Counted from the stretch's first letter, positions 8,326 through 15,534 are shown. The stretch is 19,430 bases of DNA from Pseudomonadota bacterium (GCA_023415035.1 JAEZLX010000138.1:1-19430); one strand, 5' to 3'. A program made the numbers and translations. Notes: generated by a model from the sequence alone, not told the origin.

Positions 8326-9027
8326 ATGACCACCTCTTACGTCTTCGAACCCTCCGCGGTGACCTCCGTCCCCGTCATCGGCCAGAGCGCCCGCTTTCCC
8401 GTCCACCGCGTCTACTGCGTGGGCCGCAACTACGAGGAACACGCCAAGGAGATGGGCTTTACTGGCCGCGAGCCGCCTTTCTTCTTCCTCAAGCCGGCTG
8501 ACGCCATCGTCCCGGCCGAAGGTGACCAGTCCGTCGGCATTCCTTACCCGAGCCTGACGAAGAACCTCCACCACGAAGTCGAACTCGTCGTGGCCATCGG
8601 CACGGGCGGCCGCAATATTGCAGCCGCCGACGCGCACCGCCACATCTTCGGCTACGCGGTGGGCCTGGACATGACCCGCCGCGACCTGCAGAGCGACATG
8701 AAGAAACAGGGCCGCCCCTGGTGCATCGGCAAGGCATTCGATGAGTCCGCGCCCATCGGGCCGATCACGCCCGTGGCCGAAGCGGGTGACATCGCGAAAG
8801 CCGCCATCAGCCTGGAGGTCAATGGAGCCGTCCGGCAAAAGAGCAGCATTGACAAGCTGATCTGGAACATCAGCGAGACGATCGAGCACCTGTCCTCCGC
8901 CTGGATGCTGCAACCCGGCGACCTGATCTTCACCGGCACGCCCGAAGGGGTTGGCGCGGTCGTCGCAGGCGACCGCATGCTGGCGCGGATCGACGGTCTT
9001 CAGTCCTTGTCCGTGAACATTTTGTGA
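8326..9027 (+). CDS. FAH-family hydrolase, fumarylpyruvate hydrolase (NagK-like)
   Basis: A 233-residue fumarylacetoacetate hydrolase-fold protein. The YCVGRNYEEHAKEMG start, FFFLKPADA, the metal ligands in HHEVELVVAIG (Glu84, Glu86) and GLDMTRRDLQ (Asp115), and GDLIFTGTPEGVGAV are all present. The length and the opening sequence match the fumarylpyruvate hydrolases of gentisate-type pathways, which split fumarylpyruvate into fumarate and pyruvate, though other acylpyruvates are possible substrates. The ATG lies 14 bp after the glutamine-synthetase-like gene with no clear Shine-Dalgarno, so translation may depend on the upstream gene. It implies that the pathway encoded here ends in a C4 plus C3 split of a ring-fission product. 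Confidence 0.91.
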   Translation: MTTSYVFEPSAVTSVPVIGQSARFPVHRVYCVGRNYEEHAKEMGFTGREPPFFFLKPADAIVPAEGDQSVGIPYPSLTKNLHHEVELVVAIGTGGRNIAAADAHRHIFGYAVGLDMTRRDLQSDMKKQGRPWCIGKAFDESAPIGPITPVAEAGDIAKAAISLEVNGAVRQKSSIDKLIWNISETIEHLSSAWMLQPGDLIFTGTPEGVGAVVAGDRMLARIDGLQSLSVNIL

Positions 9028-9142
9028 CACGCACGACACAAACAGGGGTTTGACCTCATGCGCATGAATCGATGTCTCTGATAACTTTTCGGATGGCTCA
9101 TAACCCGCCCCGGGCGCCTTCCATTCACAGGAGACAAGATTC

Positions 9143-10189
9143 ATGATCCAACGCCGAACCCTGCTTAAGACCGGCGCAGCCATTGCCGTGGGCAGCCCAG
9201 CCCTGGTCGGCTTCGCCCAACAGAGCGTCACGCTCAAGTTCCACACCTTCATGGCCCCCCAGTCGCATGTTTACCTGAACATGCACAAGGCCTGGATGGA
9301 CAAGGTCACCAAGGACTCGGGCGGCCGCATCAAATTCGAAGGCTTCCCTGCCATGCAGCTCGGCGGTGGCCCGCCGCAGCTGTATGACCAGGTCCGCGAC
9401 GGCGTGGCGGACATCATCTGGACGCTCCCCGGCTACACCGCTGGCCGCTTCCCGCGTGCCGAGGTGTTCGAGCTGCCGTTCATGATGAACAATGCAGACG
9501 CCACTTCCCGCGCCTACTGGGACTACATCCACACGGTGGCGCAGGACGAGTTCAAGGACGTGCATACCCTGGCGCTGCACGTGCACGGCCCGGGCGTGAT
9601 CCACATGCGCGACAAGCTGGTCAAGACGGCCGAGGACCTGCGCGGCGCCAAGATGCGCGGCCCGACCCGTCAGGCCACCAAGCTGCTGGGCTACCTGGGG
9701 GCCACGCCCGTGGGCATGCCCCTGCCGCAGATCCCCGATGCCCTGTCCAAGGGCGTCATCAGCGGCTGCACGATCCCATGGGAAGTGGTGCCCTCTGTCA
9801 AGGTCCAGGAACTGACGAAGTACCACAGCGAGTTCGCTCCGTCCGTCGGCGCGCTGTACACCTCGGTGTTCATCATGGCCATGAACCGCGCCAAGTACCA
9901 GTCCCTGCCGCCCGACCTCAAGGCCGTCATCGACGCCAACTCCGGCATCGAAACCTCGGCCTGGCTGGGCCGCGTCCAGCAGGAGGGTGACATCCCGGGT
10001 CGCGAGGCGACCGAGAAGCGCGGCAACCAGATCCACACCATCGACGGCGATGACGCCAAGACCTTCACGGCCAAGGCGCAGCTGGTCGAGCAGGAATGGG
10101 TGCAGGACATGGACAAGCGCGGCTACAACGGCAAACAGCTGCTGGACACCGCCAAGTCGCTCATCGAGAAGTACGGCAAGAAGGCCTGA
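9143..10189 (+). CDS. TRAP transporter substrate-binding protein, DctP family
   Basis: A 348-residue periplasmic solute-binding protein. The N-terminus QRRTLLKTGAAIAVGSPALVGFA is a signal peptide with a twin-arginine motif (Arg4-Arg5), so Tat export is likely; cleavage is expected near residue 25. The mature part has the DctP fold pattern: LKFHTFMAPQSH at the first strand, a Gly-rich PAMQLGGGPPQLYDQVRDGVADI segment and the LRGAKMRGPTRQ region that usually carries the carboxylate-binding arginine. AGGAGA precedes the ATG. No DctQ or DctM membrane subunit follows; a terminator does instead, so the transporter partners must be elsewhere. The 115-bp gap upstream may hold its own promoter. A carboxylate ligand linked to the neighbouring catabolic genes is a reasonable guess. 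Confidence 0.92.
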   Translation: MIQRRTLLKTGAAIAVGSPALVGFAQQSVTLKFHTFMAPQSHVYLNMHKAWMDKVTKDSGGRIKFEGFPAMQLGGGPPQLYDQVRDGVADIIWTLPGYTAGRFPRAEVFELPFMMNNADATSRAYWDYIHTVAQDEFKDVHTLALHVHGPGVIHMRDKLVKTAEDLRGAKMRGPTRQATKLLGYLGATPVGMPLPQIPDALSKGVISGCTIPWEVVPSVKVQELTKYHSEFAPSVGALYTSVFIMAMNRAKYQSLPPDLKAVIDANSGIETSAWLGRVQQEGDIPGREATEKRGNQIHTIDGDDAKTFTAKAQLVEQEWVQDMDKRGYNGKQLLDTAKSLIEKYGKKA

Positions 10190-10211
10190 TCCTTCCTTGC
10201 ACGGTATTTCG

Positions 10212-10233
10212 GGGCCCCGGTCGGGGCCCTTTT
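10212..10233 (+). terminator. Rho-independent terminator after the TRAP binding-protein gene
   Basis: A perfect 7-bp stem (GGGCCCC at 10212-10218, GGGGCCC at 10223-10229) with a 4-base loop is followed by TTTT. It lies 22 bp after the TRAP binding-protein stop and 24 bp before the Nudix start codon, separating the catabolic genes from the Nudix gene. Confidence 0.85.
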
Positions 10234-10257
10234 CGTTTGCCCCGTACACTTGCCGCC

Positions 10258-10812
10258 ATGCAGCGCTCTCTCATCAAACACTGCCGGGAATGCGGCGCCT
10301 CCGTCTCCTACCGCCTGCCCGATGATGGCGACACCCGCCAGCGTGCCGTGTGCACGGTGTGCGGCACTGTCCACTACGAAAATCCGCTCAATGTGGTGGG
10401 CACCGTGCCGGTATGGGGCGCCACCGGCGAGCAGGTGCTGCTGTGCAAGCGCAACATCGAACCGCGCTGGGGCAAGTGGACGCTACCGGCAGGCTTCATG
10501 GAGCTGGGCGAAACCACGGCCGAGGGCGCACTCCGTGAAACCGACGAGGAAGCCGGCGCGCAGATCGAGCTGGGAGACCTGTTCACCCTGATGAACGTGC
10601 CACGCGTCGGCCAGGTGCACATGTACTACCGCGCCCGTCTGCTCAGCGACCGGTTCAATCCCGGCCACGAAACCATCGAAGCCAGGCTTTTTACCGAAGA
10701 CCAGATCCCCTGGGACGAGATTGCGTTCCGCACCGTCCGCGAGACGCTGGAGCACTACTTCGCCGATCGTCGCAAAGGCCAGTTCGGCTTCCACACGCTG
10801 GACATCGTCTGA
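10258..10812 (+). CDS. Nudix hydrolase with N-terminal zinc ribbon
   Basis: A 184-residue Nudix protein. The zinc ribbon is formed by CREC (Cys9, Cys12) and CTVC (Cys32, Cys35). The Nudix box runs from Gly79 with the pattern G-x5-E-x7-RE-x2-EE-x-G (Glu85, Arg93-Glu94, Glu97-Glu98), so the catalytic metal site is intact. It should cleave a nucleoside-diphosphate-linked compound, with ADP-ribose, NADH-type cofactors and FAD-like substrates all possible. The ATG at 10258 has no Shine-Dalgarno; a TACACT element sits seven bases upstream, so a leaderless transcript is possible. It is bounded upstream by a terminator and is probably monocistronic. Confidence 0.9.
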   Translation: MQRSLIKHCRECGASVSYRLPDDGDTRQRAVCTVCGTVHYENPLNVVGTVPVWGATGEQVLLCKRNIEPRWGKWTLPAGFMELGETTAEGALRETDEEAGAQIELGDLFTLMNVPRVGQVHMYYRARLLSDRFNPGHETIEARLFTEDQIPWDEIAFRTVRETLEHYFADRRKGQFGFHTLDIV

Positions 10813-10887
10813 CGCACCCGGGGCGGCGCTTCGCGCCCTCCCTCTACCTCAACTGTCCCTGCGGATTGCAAGGAATAGCCTTTGCCC

Positions 10888-10917
10888 TTGAAGATTCATT
10901 TAAAATACATCTATAAA
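10888..10917 (+). promoter_or_regulatory. sigma70-type promoter overlapped by an NsrR operator
   Basis: The imperfect inverted repeat AAGATTCATTT-A-AAATACATCTA (10891-10913, centre 10902) matches at 8 of 11 positions between arms and agrees well with the NsrR consensus of two AAGATGYATTT-type half-sites around one base. It fills the space between a -35-like TTGAAG (10888-10893) and a -10 TATAAA (10912-10917), spaced 18 bp. Bound protein would block RNA polymerase. The first gene downstream is a globin and the third is an NsrR homologue, so autorepression relieved by NO is the likely logic. Confidence 0.85.
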
Positions 10918-10935
10918 ACCCATCCTGCACCCATC

Positions 10936-11340
10936 ATGTCCCCCACCCAGATCTGTACCGAAGACGAGGTCTCGACCCTGGTGCACGACTTCTATGCCCG
11001 GGTCCGCCGCGACGAGGTGCTGGGTCCCATCTTCGAAACCCACATCCAGGACTGGGACGCCCACCTGTCCAAGCTGACGGACTTCTGGTCGTCCGTGCTG
11101 CGGCGCACCGGTCGCTTCTCCGGCGCCCCCATGCCCCGGCACGCAGCGCTGCCCGGCCTCAACGCCGTGCTGTTCCGGCACTGGCTCAGGCTCTTCAACG
11201 AAACGGCATGGGCCCAGCCCAACCAGGCCATGGCAGCCCAGGCCACCGAAGCCGCCGCGCGCATCGCGCAAAGCCTGTGGATGGGCTACCAGTTCAGCCA
11301 TGAACCCGGGGCCATCGCGCAAGGACTGCATCATGACTGA
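10936..11340 (+). CDS. Group III truncated haemoglobin (Ctb-like)
   Basis: A 134-residue globin. Residues 14-32 (TLVHDFYARVRRDEVLGPIF) match the B-helix region of group III truncated globins, with Tyr20 at the B10 position; PMPRHAALPGL holds the proximal haem ligand His69; FWSSVLRRTGRFSG precedes it and HWLRLFNETA follows, as in Campylobacter Ctb. The family binds O2 and NO and is linked to NO resistance. ATG 10936 is used because the conserved fold starts just after; there is no clear Shine-Dalgarno and the leader is short. It is the first gene of the NsrR-controlled operon and overlaps the nnrS start by 8 bp. NO dioxygenation is the probable role; an electron donor is not encoded nearby. 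Confidence 0.92.
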   Translation: MSPTQICTEDEVSTLVHDFYARVRRDEVLGPIFETHIQDWDAHLSKLTDFWSSVLRRTGRFSGAPMPRHAALPGLNAVLFRHWLRLFNETAWAQPNQAMAAQATEAAARIAQSLWMGYQFSHEPGAIAQGLHHD

Positions 11341-12568
11341 GCTGCTCCAGATCGAAGAACCGGAAAAGCCGCGACGCGCCGCGCCACAGTGGCGGGCCTT
11401 CCTGTCGCTCGGCTTCCGTCCGCTCTACCTGGCCGGCTGCGCATGGGCTGCACTTTCTGTCGCGCTCTGGGTGTTCGCCCCCGGGTGGATCGTCGGCGAC
11501 ATGCCCGGCGTCATCTGGCACGCGCACGAGATGCTCTGGGGCTTCATTGCCACCATTGCCGTCGGCTTCCTGCTCACCGCTGACCACAACTGGACCGGCA
11601 TCAACCCGCTCAAGGGCGCGGCACTTGGCATTCTGTGCCTGCTGTGGCTGTTGGCGCGACTGGGTTTTCTGGCTCCTGGCGCTCTGCCCTTCGCTGTCGG
11701 CGCCACCGCCGAACTGCTGTTCTTCGGCATGGCCACGCTCGCCCTTGGGCGTTCCGTCCTGAAGGCCCGCAACCGGCGCAACTATGGCCTGCCGATTCTC
11801 CTGCTGGCGCTTGGCATTGCGGATGCCATGTATCTGCACACGGTGACGCTGGGCGACTACGCGCGGCTGATGCAGCATTTCCACGCCGGGCTGCTGTGCA
11901 TGGCGGTCATCACGCTGCTGGTCGCGCGACGCGTCATACCTTTCTTTGCAACACGGGCGATCTCCGGCCTGACGCTGCCAATGCACACCCGCAGCGGCCA
12001 CTGGCAACTGACCGCGGGCGTGCTGGCCATCGCGGCCGGTCTGGCCGGATGGCATGTCACCATGGCGTCGCTGCTGGCGATCACCGGCACCATCGCGCTG
12101 GTGCAGATCGTGGACTGGAAGCCGTGGGCCGTCAGGCACACGCCCTTGCTCTGGGTTCTCTACGCGGGGTACGCGGCGCTGGGTGCGGGCCTTCTCGTGG
12201 CCGCGGCCCACGCAGGCGGCTGGGTCCAGCGCACCGCATGGCCTGCGCACGTGATCGGGCTGGCCGGTTTCTCGGTGCTGATCATCGGCATGGTCACCCG
12301 CACCGCGCTGGGCCACCTAGGACATCCCCTTCGTGCCAACCGGCTGATCGTCACCTGCTACCTGCTCGTGATCGTCGCCTCCGCCCTGCGTCTGGCAGCT
12401 CTGTTCCCCGGTCCCTGGGTCACGGGTGCCTTGCACGGCGCCACGGGTGCCTGGGTGCTGGCCTTCGCGATTTATGTGTGGCATTTCTTCCCGATGATGA
12501 TCCGCCCACGCGTCGACGAGCCAACCGGCACGCCGGTCAGGATCCCCGTGCGGCGCCATTCGGCATGA
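11333..12568 (+). CDS. nnrS: NnrS family haem-copper membrane protein
   Basis: A 411-residue polytopic inner-membrane protein with about twelve hydrophobic helices. The defining NnrS pattern WHAHEMLWGF followed by VGFLLTADHNWTG is present near residues 62-88, along with further helix histidines (MYLHTVTLG, LMQHFHAGLL, FAIYVWHFFPMM). NnrS proteins are members of NO-response regulons in denitrifiers and protect against NO and nitrosative damage; they bind haem and copper. The ATG lies inside the globin reading frame (8-bp overlap), so the two are translationally coupled. The protein ends 13 bp before nsrR. Confidence 0.94.
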   Translation: MTELLQIEEPEKPRRAAPQWRAFLSLGFRPLYLAGCAWAALSVALWVFAPGWIVGDMPGVIWHAHEMLWGFIATIAVGFLLTADHNWTGINPLKGAALGILCLLWLLARLGFLAPGALPFAVGATAELLFFGMATLALGRSVLKARNRRNYGLPILLLALGIADAMYLHTVTLGDYARLMQHFHAGLLCMAVITLLVARRVIPFFATRAISGLTLPMHTRSGHWQLTAGVLAIAAGLAGWHVTMASLLAITGTIALVQIVDWKPWAVRHTPLLWVLYAGYAALGAGLLVAAAHAGGWVQRTAWPAHVIGLAGFSVLIIGMVTRTALGHLGHPLRANRLIVTCYLLVIVASALRLAALFPGPWVTGALHGATGAWVLAFAIYVWHFFPMMIRPRVDEPTGTPVRIPVRRHSA

Positions 12569-12581
12569 CCGGATTTTCCCC

Positions 12582-13010
12582 ATGCGCCTGACCCTGATGA
12601 CGGACTACGCGCTGCGGCTGCTCATGCACGTGGCCCAGCACCCCGACCGCCTGTGCACCATCGCTGAAGTGGCCCGCAGCCATGGCATCTCCGAAACACA
12701 CCTGATGAAGGTCACCCACCAGCTCGGCCTTCAGGGCTGGATCACCACCGTGCGCGGCAAGGGTGGCGGAATGCGGCTGGCCAAGCCACCCCACGAGATC
12801 AACCTGGGCGCCGTCGTCCGCGGCATGGAGCCAGACTTCCATCTGGTGGAGTGCTTCTCGGATGGGAGCCGGTGCACGCTGACCGGTCGCTGCCGCCTGA
12901 CCGGCGTGCTGTACGGCGCATCCCAGGCGTTCCTCGACCATCTCGACCGTCACTCGCTGGCCGATGTCCTGCCGAGGTCGGACACGATGCAGACTATCCA
13001 TGTTTCCTGA
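12582..13010 (+). CDS. nsrR: NsrR, Rrf2-family Fe-S nitric oxide-sensing repressor
   Basis: A 142-residue Rrf2-type regulator. The winged helix-turn-helix covers about residues 1-75 (MRLTLMTDYALRLLMHVA, TIAEVARSHGISETHLMKVTHQL, TVRGKGGGMRLAKPP). The cluster-binding cysteines are Cys91, Cys98 and Cys104 in ECFSDGSRCTLTGRCRL, the NsrR arrangement. NO destroys the cluster and releases DNA. A matching operator stands at 10891-10913, upstream of the globin, so NsrR would control its own transcription as the third gene of the operon. No good Shine-Dalgarno precedes the ATG, but the gap to nnrS is only 13 bp. Its end overlaps the HPP gene by 11 bp. Confidence 0.93.
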   Translation: MRLTLMTDYALRLLMHVAQHPDRLCTIAEVARSHGISETHLMKVTHQLGLQGWITTVRGKGGGMRLAKPPHEINLGAVVRGMEPDFHLVECFSDGSRCTLTGRCRLTGVLYGASQAFLDHLDRHSLADVLPRSDTMQTIHVS

Positions 13011-14124
13011 TCGCCTCGCCGACCTGGCTTACCGCTTCCGGCCGGCACGCACGCGCGTCAACGGACGCGAACGCCTTCGCGCTTTCGTCGGCGCGGGTTT
13101 TGGCATCCTTGTGACCGCCCTTGTCGCCCGCTGGTGGGCCGGCGACACGACGGCATCACCCTGGCTGGCCGCTCCACTGGGTGCCAGTGCGGTTCTCGTT
13201 TTTGCCGTACCCGGCAGCCCGCTGGCCCAGCCGTGGGCCGTCATCGGCGGCAACGTGCTCTCCGCGCTTGTCGGCAGCCTGTGCGCGCAGGTCATCAGCG
13301 ATCCGGCGTGGGCTGCAGCCACCGCCGTGTGTCTGGCCATCGCACTCATGTTCGCCCTGCGTTGCCTTCACCCGCCGGGTGGCGCCACCGCGCTGCTGGC
13401 GGCCATCACGTCGGTCAGTCCCTCGTTCGCACTGTTTCCGATGCTGGCGGACTCCGTCCTCTTGGTGCTGGCGGGCATGCTCTACAACACCCTGACCGGC
13501 CGTGCGTATCCCCATCCCCAGCAGACGGGCGCACCATCGGGGAAAGGCAACCGTTTCACTTCCGAAGACCTGGACGCTGCCCTCACCCACTACAACCGCG
13601 TGCTGGATGTCAGCCGCGACGATCTCGAGGAACTGCTGGGATTTGCCGAGGCAGCGGCCTACGAGCGCAATTTCGGGCACCTGCGCTGCCGCGACATCAT
13701 GACCCCCGAGCCACTGGCCGTGCAGTTCGGCACCACGCTGGACGAAGCCTGGCAACTGATGCGCGACCACCGCATCAAGGCCCTGCCCGTCATCAACCGC
13801 GCCCGGCGCATCATCGGCATCATCACCGTGGCCGACTTCATGCATCATGCAGGCCTTGACCGGCATGAGGGCATCGCCACACGCCTGCGGAACCTCATAC
13901 GCCGAGACGGCCTGACGCACTCCACCAAACCCGAAAATGTCGGCCAGATCATGACGCGCGATGTGCGCACCATCGACGACGACCGCCATCTCGTCGAGCT
14001 TGTCCCACTGTTCTCGGAAGACGGCCATCACCACATCCCGGTCATCGACCGCGAGCAAAGGCTCGCCGGCATCATCACCCAGTCCGACCTGGTTCGTGCG
14101 CTGTATCGCGTCACCCGCCGGTGA
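13000..14124 (+). CDS. HPP family membrane protein with two CBS domains
   Basis: A 374-residue protein. The N-terminal HPP domain spans about residues 28-165 with four hydrophobic helices, the PLGASAVLVFAVPGSPLAQPW signature and the name-giving HPPGGATAL at 124-132. Two CBS domains follow: one around DIMTPEPLAVQ...IIGIITVADFM, the other around QIMTRDVRTID...LAGIITQSDLV, which usually bind adenine nucleotides and gate a membrane domain. Plant and cyanobacterial HPP proteins have been linked to nitrite transport, so its place at the end of an NO-response operon suggests a nitrite or related nitrogen-oxide role; this is inference. ATG 13000 overlaps nsrR by 11 bp. It converges with the sensor kinase gene, leaving only 12 bp between the stops. 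Confidence 0.9.
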   Translation: MFPDRLADLAYRFRPARTRVNGRERLRAFVGAGFGILVTALVARWWAGDTTASPWLAAPLGASAVLVFAVPGSPLAQPWAVIGGNVLSALVGSLCAQVISDPAWAAATAVCLAIALMFALRCLHPPGGATALLAAITSVSPSFALFPMLADSVLLVLAGMLYNTLTGRAYPHPQQTGAPSGKGNRFTSEDLDAALTHYNRVLDVSRDDLEELLGFAEAAAYERNFGHLRCRDIMTPEPLAVQFGTTLDEAWQLMRDHRIKALPVINRARRIIGIITVADFMHHAGLDRHEGIATRLRNLIRRDGLTHSTKPENVGQIMTRDVRTIDDDRHLVELVPLFSEDGHHHIPVIDREQRLAGIITQSDLVRALYRVTRR

Positions 14125-14136
14125 CGGCCTGACGGA

Positions 14137-15534
14137 TCAGATGTCCGCGGCCGGCAGCACCAGCCGCATGCGCAGCCCCCCCAGCGGGGAATCCTCCGCG
14201 CGAACCTCACCTCCGTAGGTGTCAGCCAGCTCACGGACAATGTCCAACCCCAGCCCGGCGCCGGTGCGCTGCTCATCGAGGCGCTCACCTCGCTCGAAGA
14301 TGCGCTCGCGCTGCGCTGCGGGTATGCCTGGGCCGTCGTCATCCACCGTGAAACACAGCTGGGTGCCTTCGCGCAGCACCTGCAGATGAACCTGGCTTCG
14401 GGCCCATTTGCCGGCGTTGTCCAGCAGGTTCCCGAGCATTTCGAACAGGTCCTGAGACTCGCCGCGAAAGGCCTGCTCCGGCGCACTGTCCTCCAGGGTG
14501 AACGCGATATGGCGCGCGGCGTGCAGACGGCGCATGGTGCGAAGCAGTGCTTCGATGGGCTCCCGCACGGGCGTGCGCAGGCCCGTGGCGCGGATGGCGG
14601 CCGCCGCACGCGCACGGGCCAGGTGGTAGTCCACTTGCCGCTGTGCCATGGAGACCTGTTCGCTCACCAGCCTGGCCAAGGAAGAATCCTCCTGCGCGGC
14701 GGCATTGCCCAGGATGCTCAGTGGCGTGTGCACCGCATGGGCAAGATTGCCCGCCTGGGTACGTGCACGCTGCACGATATCGGCATTGGCCTGCAGCACA
14801 TGGTTGAACTCATCGACCAGCGGCTGCAGCTCGCGCGGAAAAGGTCCATCCAGCCGTGTGGCCCCTCCTGCATGCACGGCAGCCAGCTGAGCCCGCAGCA
14901 AGTTCAGCGGACGCAGCACCAGCTGCAACTGAACGGCGACGGCCAGCAACAGACCGGCCGCGAGCAGCCCCAGGGCAATCAGCAGCATGTGCGTGAAGCG
15001 CTGCACGGGTTCGGCCATCAGCGACTGGTCGGCCGCCACGATCACGCGCAGCAACGGGGCATCGGCATCGGGCAGCTGCAGCGGGCGGCTCACGGCCAGC
15101 AGCTCGTGGTCCGGCTCGGGCTGCAGCTGCAGAACCGCATAGCCCTGGCTGGCGGGCGGGCGCAGCGCGCTGCCCGGGGGCAGCTCCAGCACCTGGTCCC
15201 AGAGTGAGCGCGAGCGCGTCACCCCCAGCCGTGGCGAGCCCTCCACAGGGATTTCGTCAATCTGCCAGTACAGGCCCGACAGCGGCATGGCAAATCGCGT
15301 ATCGCCGGGTACGGGCTGAACTTCGATCTGCTGCTGCGGCCCAAGGCTCACGGCGGCACTGAGCTGGTCGAGCTGGTGCACCAGCTGGTCCTGCAGCTGC
15401 TGGTGGACGTGTTTTTCAAACAGGTCACGCAGGCCCCAGCCCGCCACGGCAATCGCCAGCAAGACCCACACGAGCGTGCTCAGCAGCAGCCGCACGCGCA
15501 GGGAGCCATGGCCCAGCCAGCCGGGCAGCTTCAA
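14137..15534 (-). CDS. PhoQ/QseC-like sensor histidine kinase
   Basis: A 465-residue inner-membrane kinase. Transmembrane helices lie at about 15-33 and 181-205 around a roughly 145-residue periplasmic domain containing SGLYWQI, common in this betaproteobacterial group. A HAMP-like linker follows, then the H box NLAHAVHTPLSIL with phospho-acceptor His266, the N box NLLDNAGKWA, the G1 box DDDGPGIP, the F box IFERGER and the G2 box GAGLGLDIV. The H box has His at the position where LAHALKTPL kinases have Lys. The start is TTG (15534-15532), overlapping the regulator's TGA as TTGA, with GAGG eight bases upstream; GTG at codon 13 is an alternative. The signal is unknown; metals, redox state or antimicrobial peptides are typical for relatives. 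Confidence 0.93.
   Translation of the reverse strand: MKLPGWLGHGSLRVRLLLSTLVWVLLAIAVAGWGLRDLFEKHVHQQLQDQLVHQLDQLSAAVSLGPQQQIEVQPVPGDTRFAMPLSGLYWQIDEIPVEGSPRLGVTRSRSLWDQVLELPPGSALRPPASQGYAVLQLQPEPDHELLAVSRPLQLPDADAPLLRVIVAADQSLMAEPVQRFTHMLLIALGLLAAGLLLAVAVQLQLVLRPLNLLRAQLAAVHAGGATRLDGPFPRELQPLVDEFNHVLQANADIVQRARTQAGNLAHAVHTPLSILGNAAAQEDSSLARLVSEQVSMAQRQVDYHLARARAAAAIRATGLRTPVREPIEALLRTMRRLHAARHIAFTLEDSAPEQAFRGESQDLFEMLGNLLDNAGKWARSQVHLQVLREGTQLCFTVDDDGPGIPAAQRERIFERGERLDEQRTGAGLGLDIVRELADTYGGEVRAEDSPLGGLRMRLVLPAADI

Noticed and set aside
9125..10249. Open frame of 374 codons on the minus strand opposite the TRAP binding protein
   Set aside because: High-GC antisense frame with no recognisable domain; the plus strand encodes a complete DctP protein with a signal peptide.
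10821..10838. GC-rich hairpin after the Nudix stop (GGGCG...CGCCC)
   Set aside because: The stem is only five pairs and the following TCCCTCT is not a T run; too weak to call a terminator.
11294..12316. Minus-strand frame of 340 codons opposite nnrS
   Set aside because: Composition is Gln/Arg/Gly-rich with no domain pattern; nnrS on the plus strand is clear.
13156..14058. Minus-strand frame of 300 codons opposite the HPP-CBS gene
   Set aside because: Shadow frame; HPP and CBS signatures are all on the plus strand.
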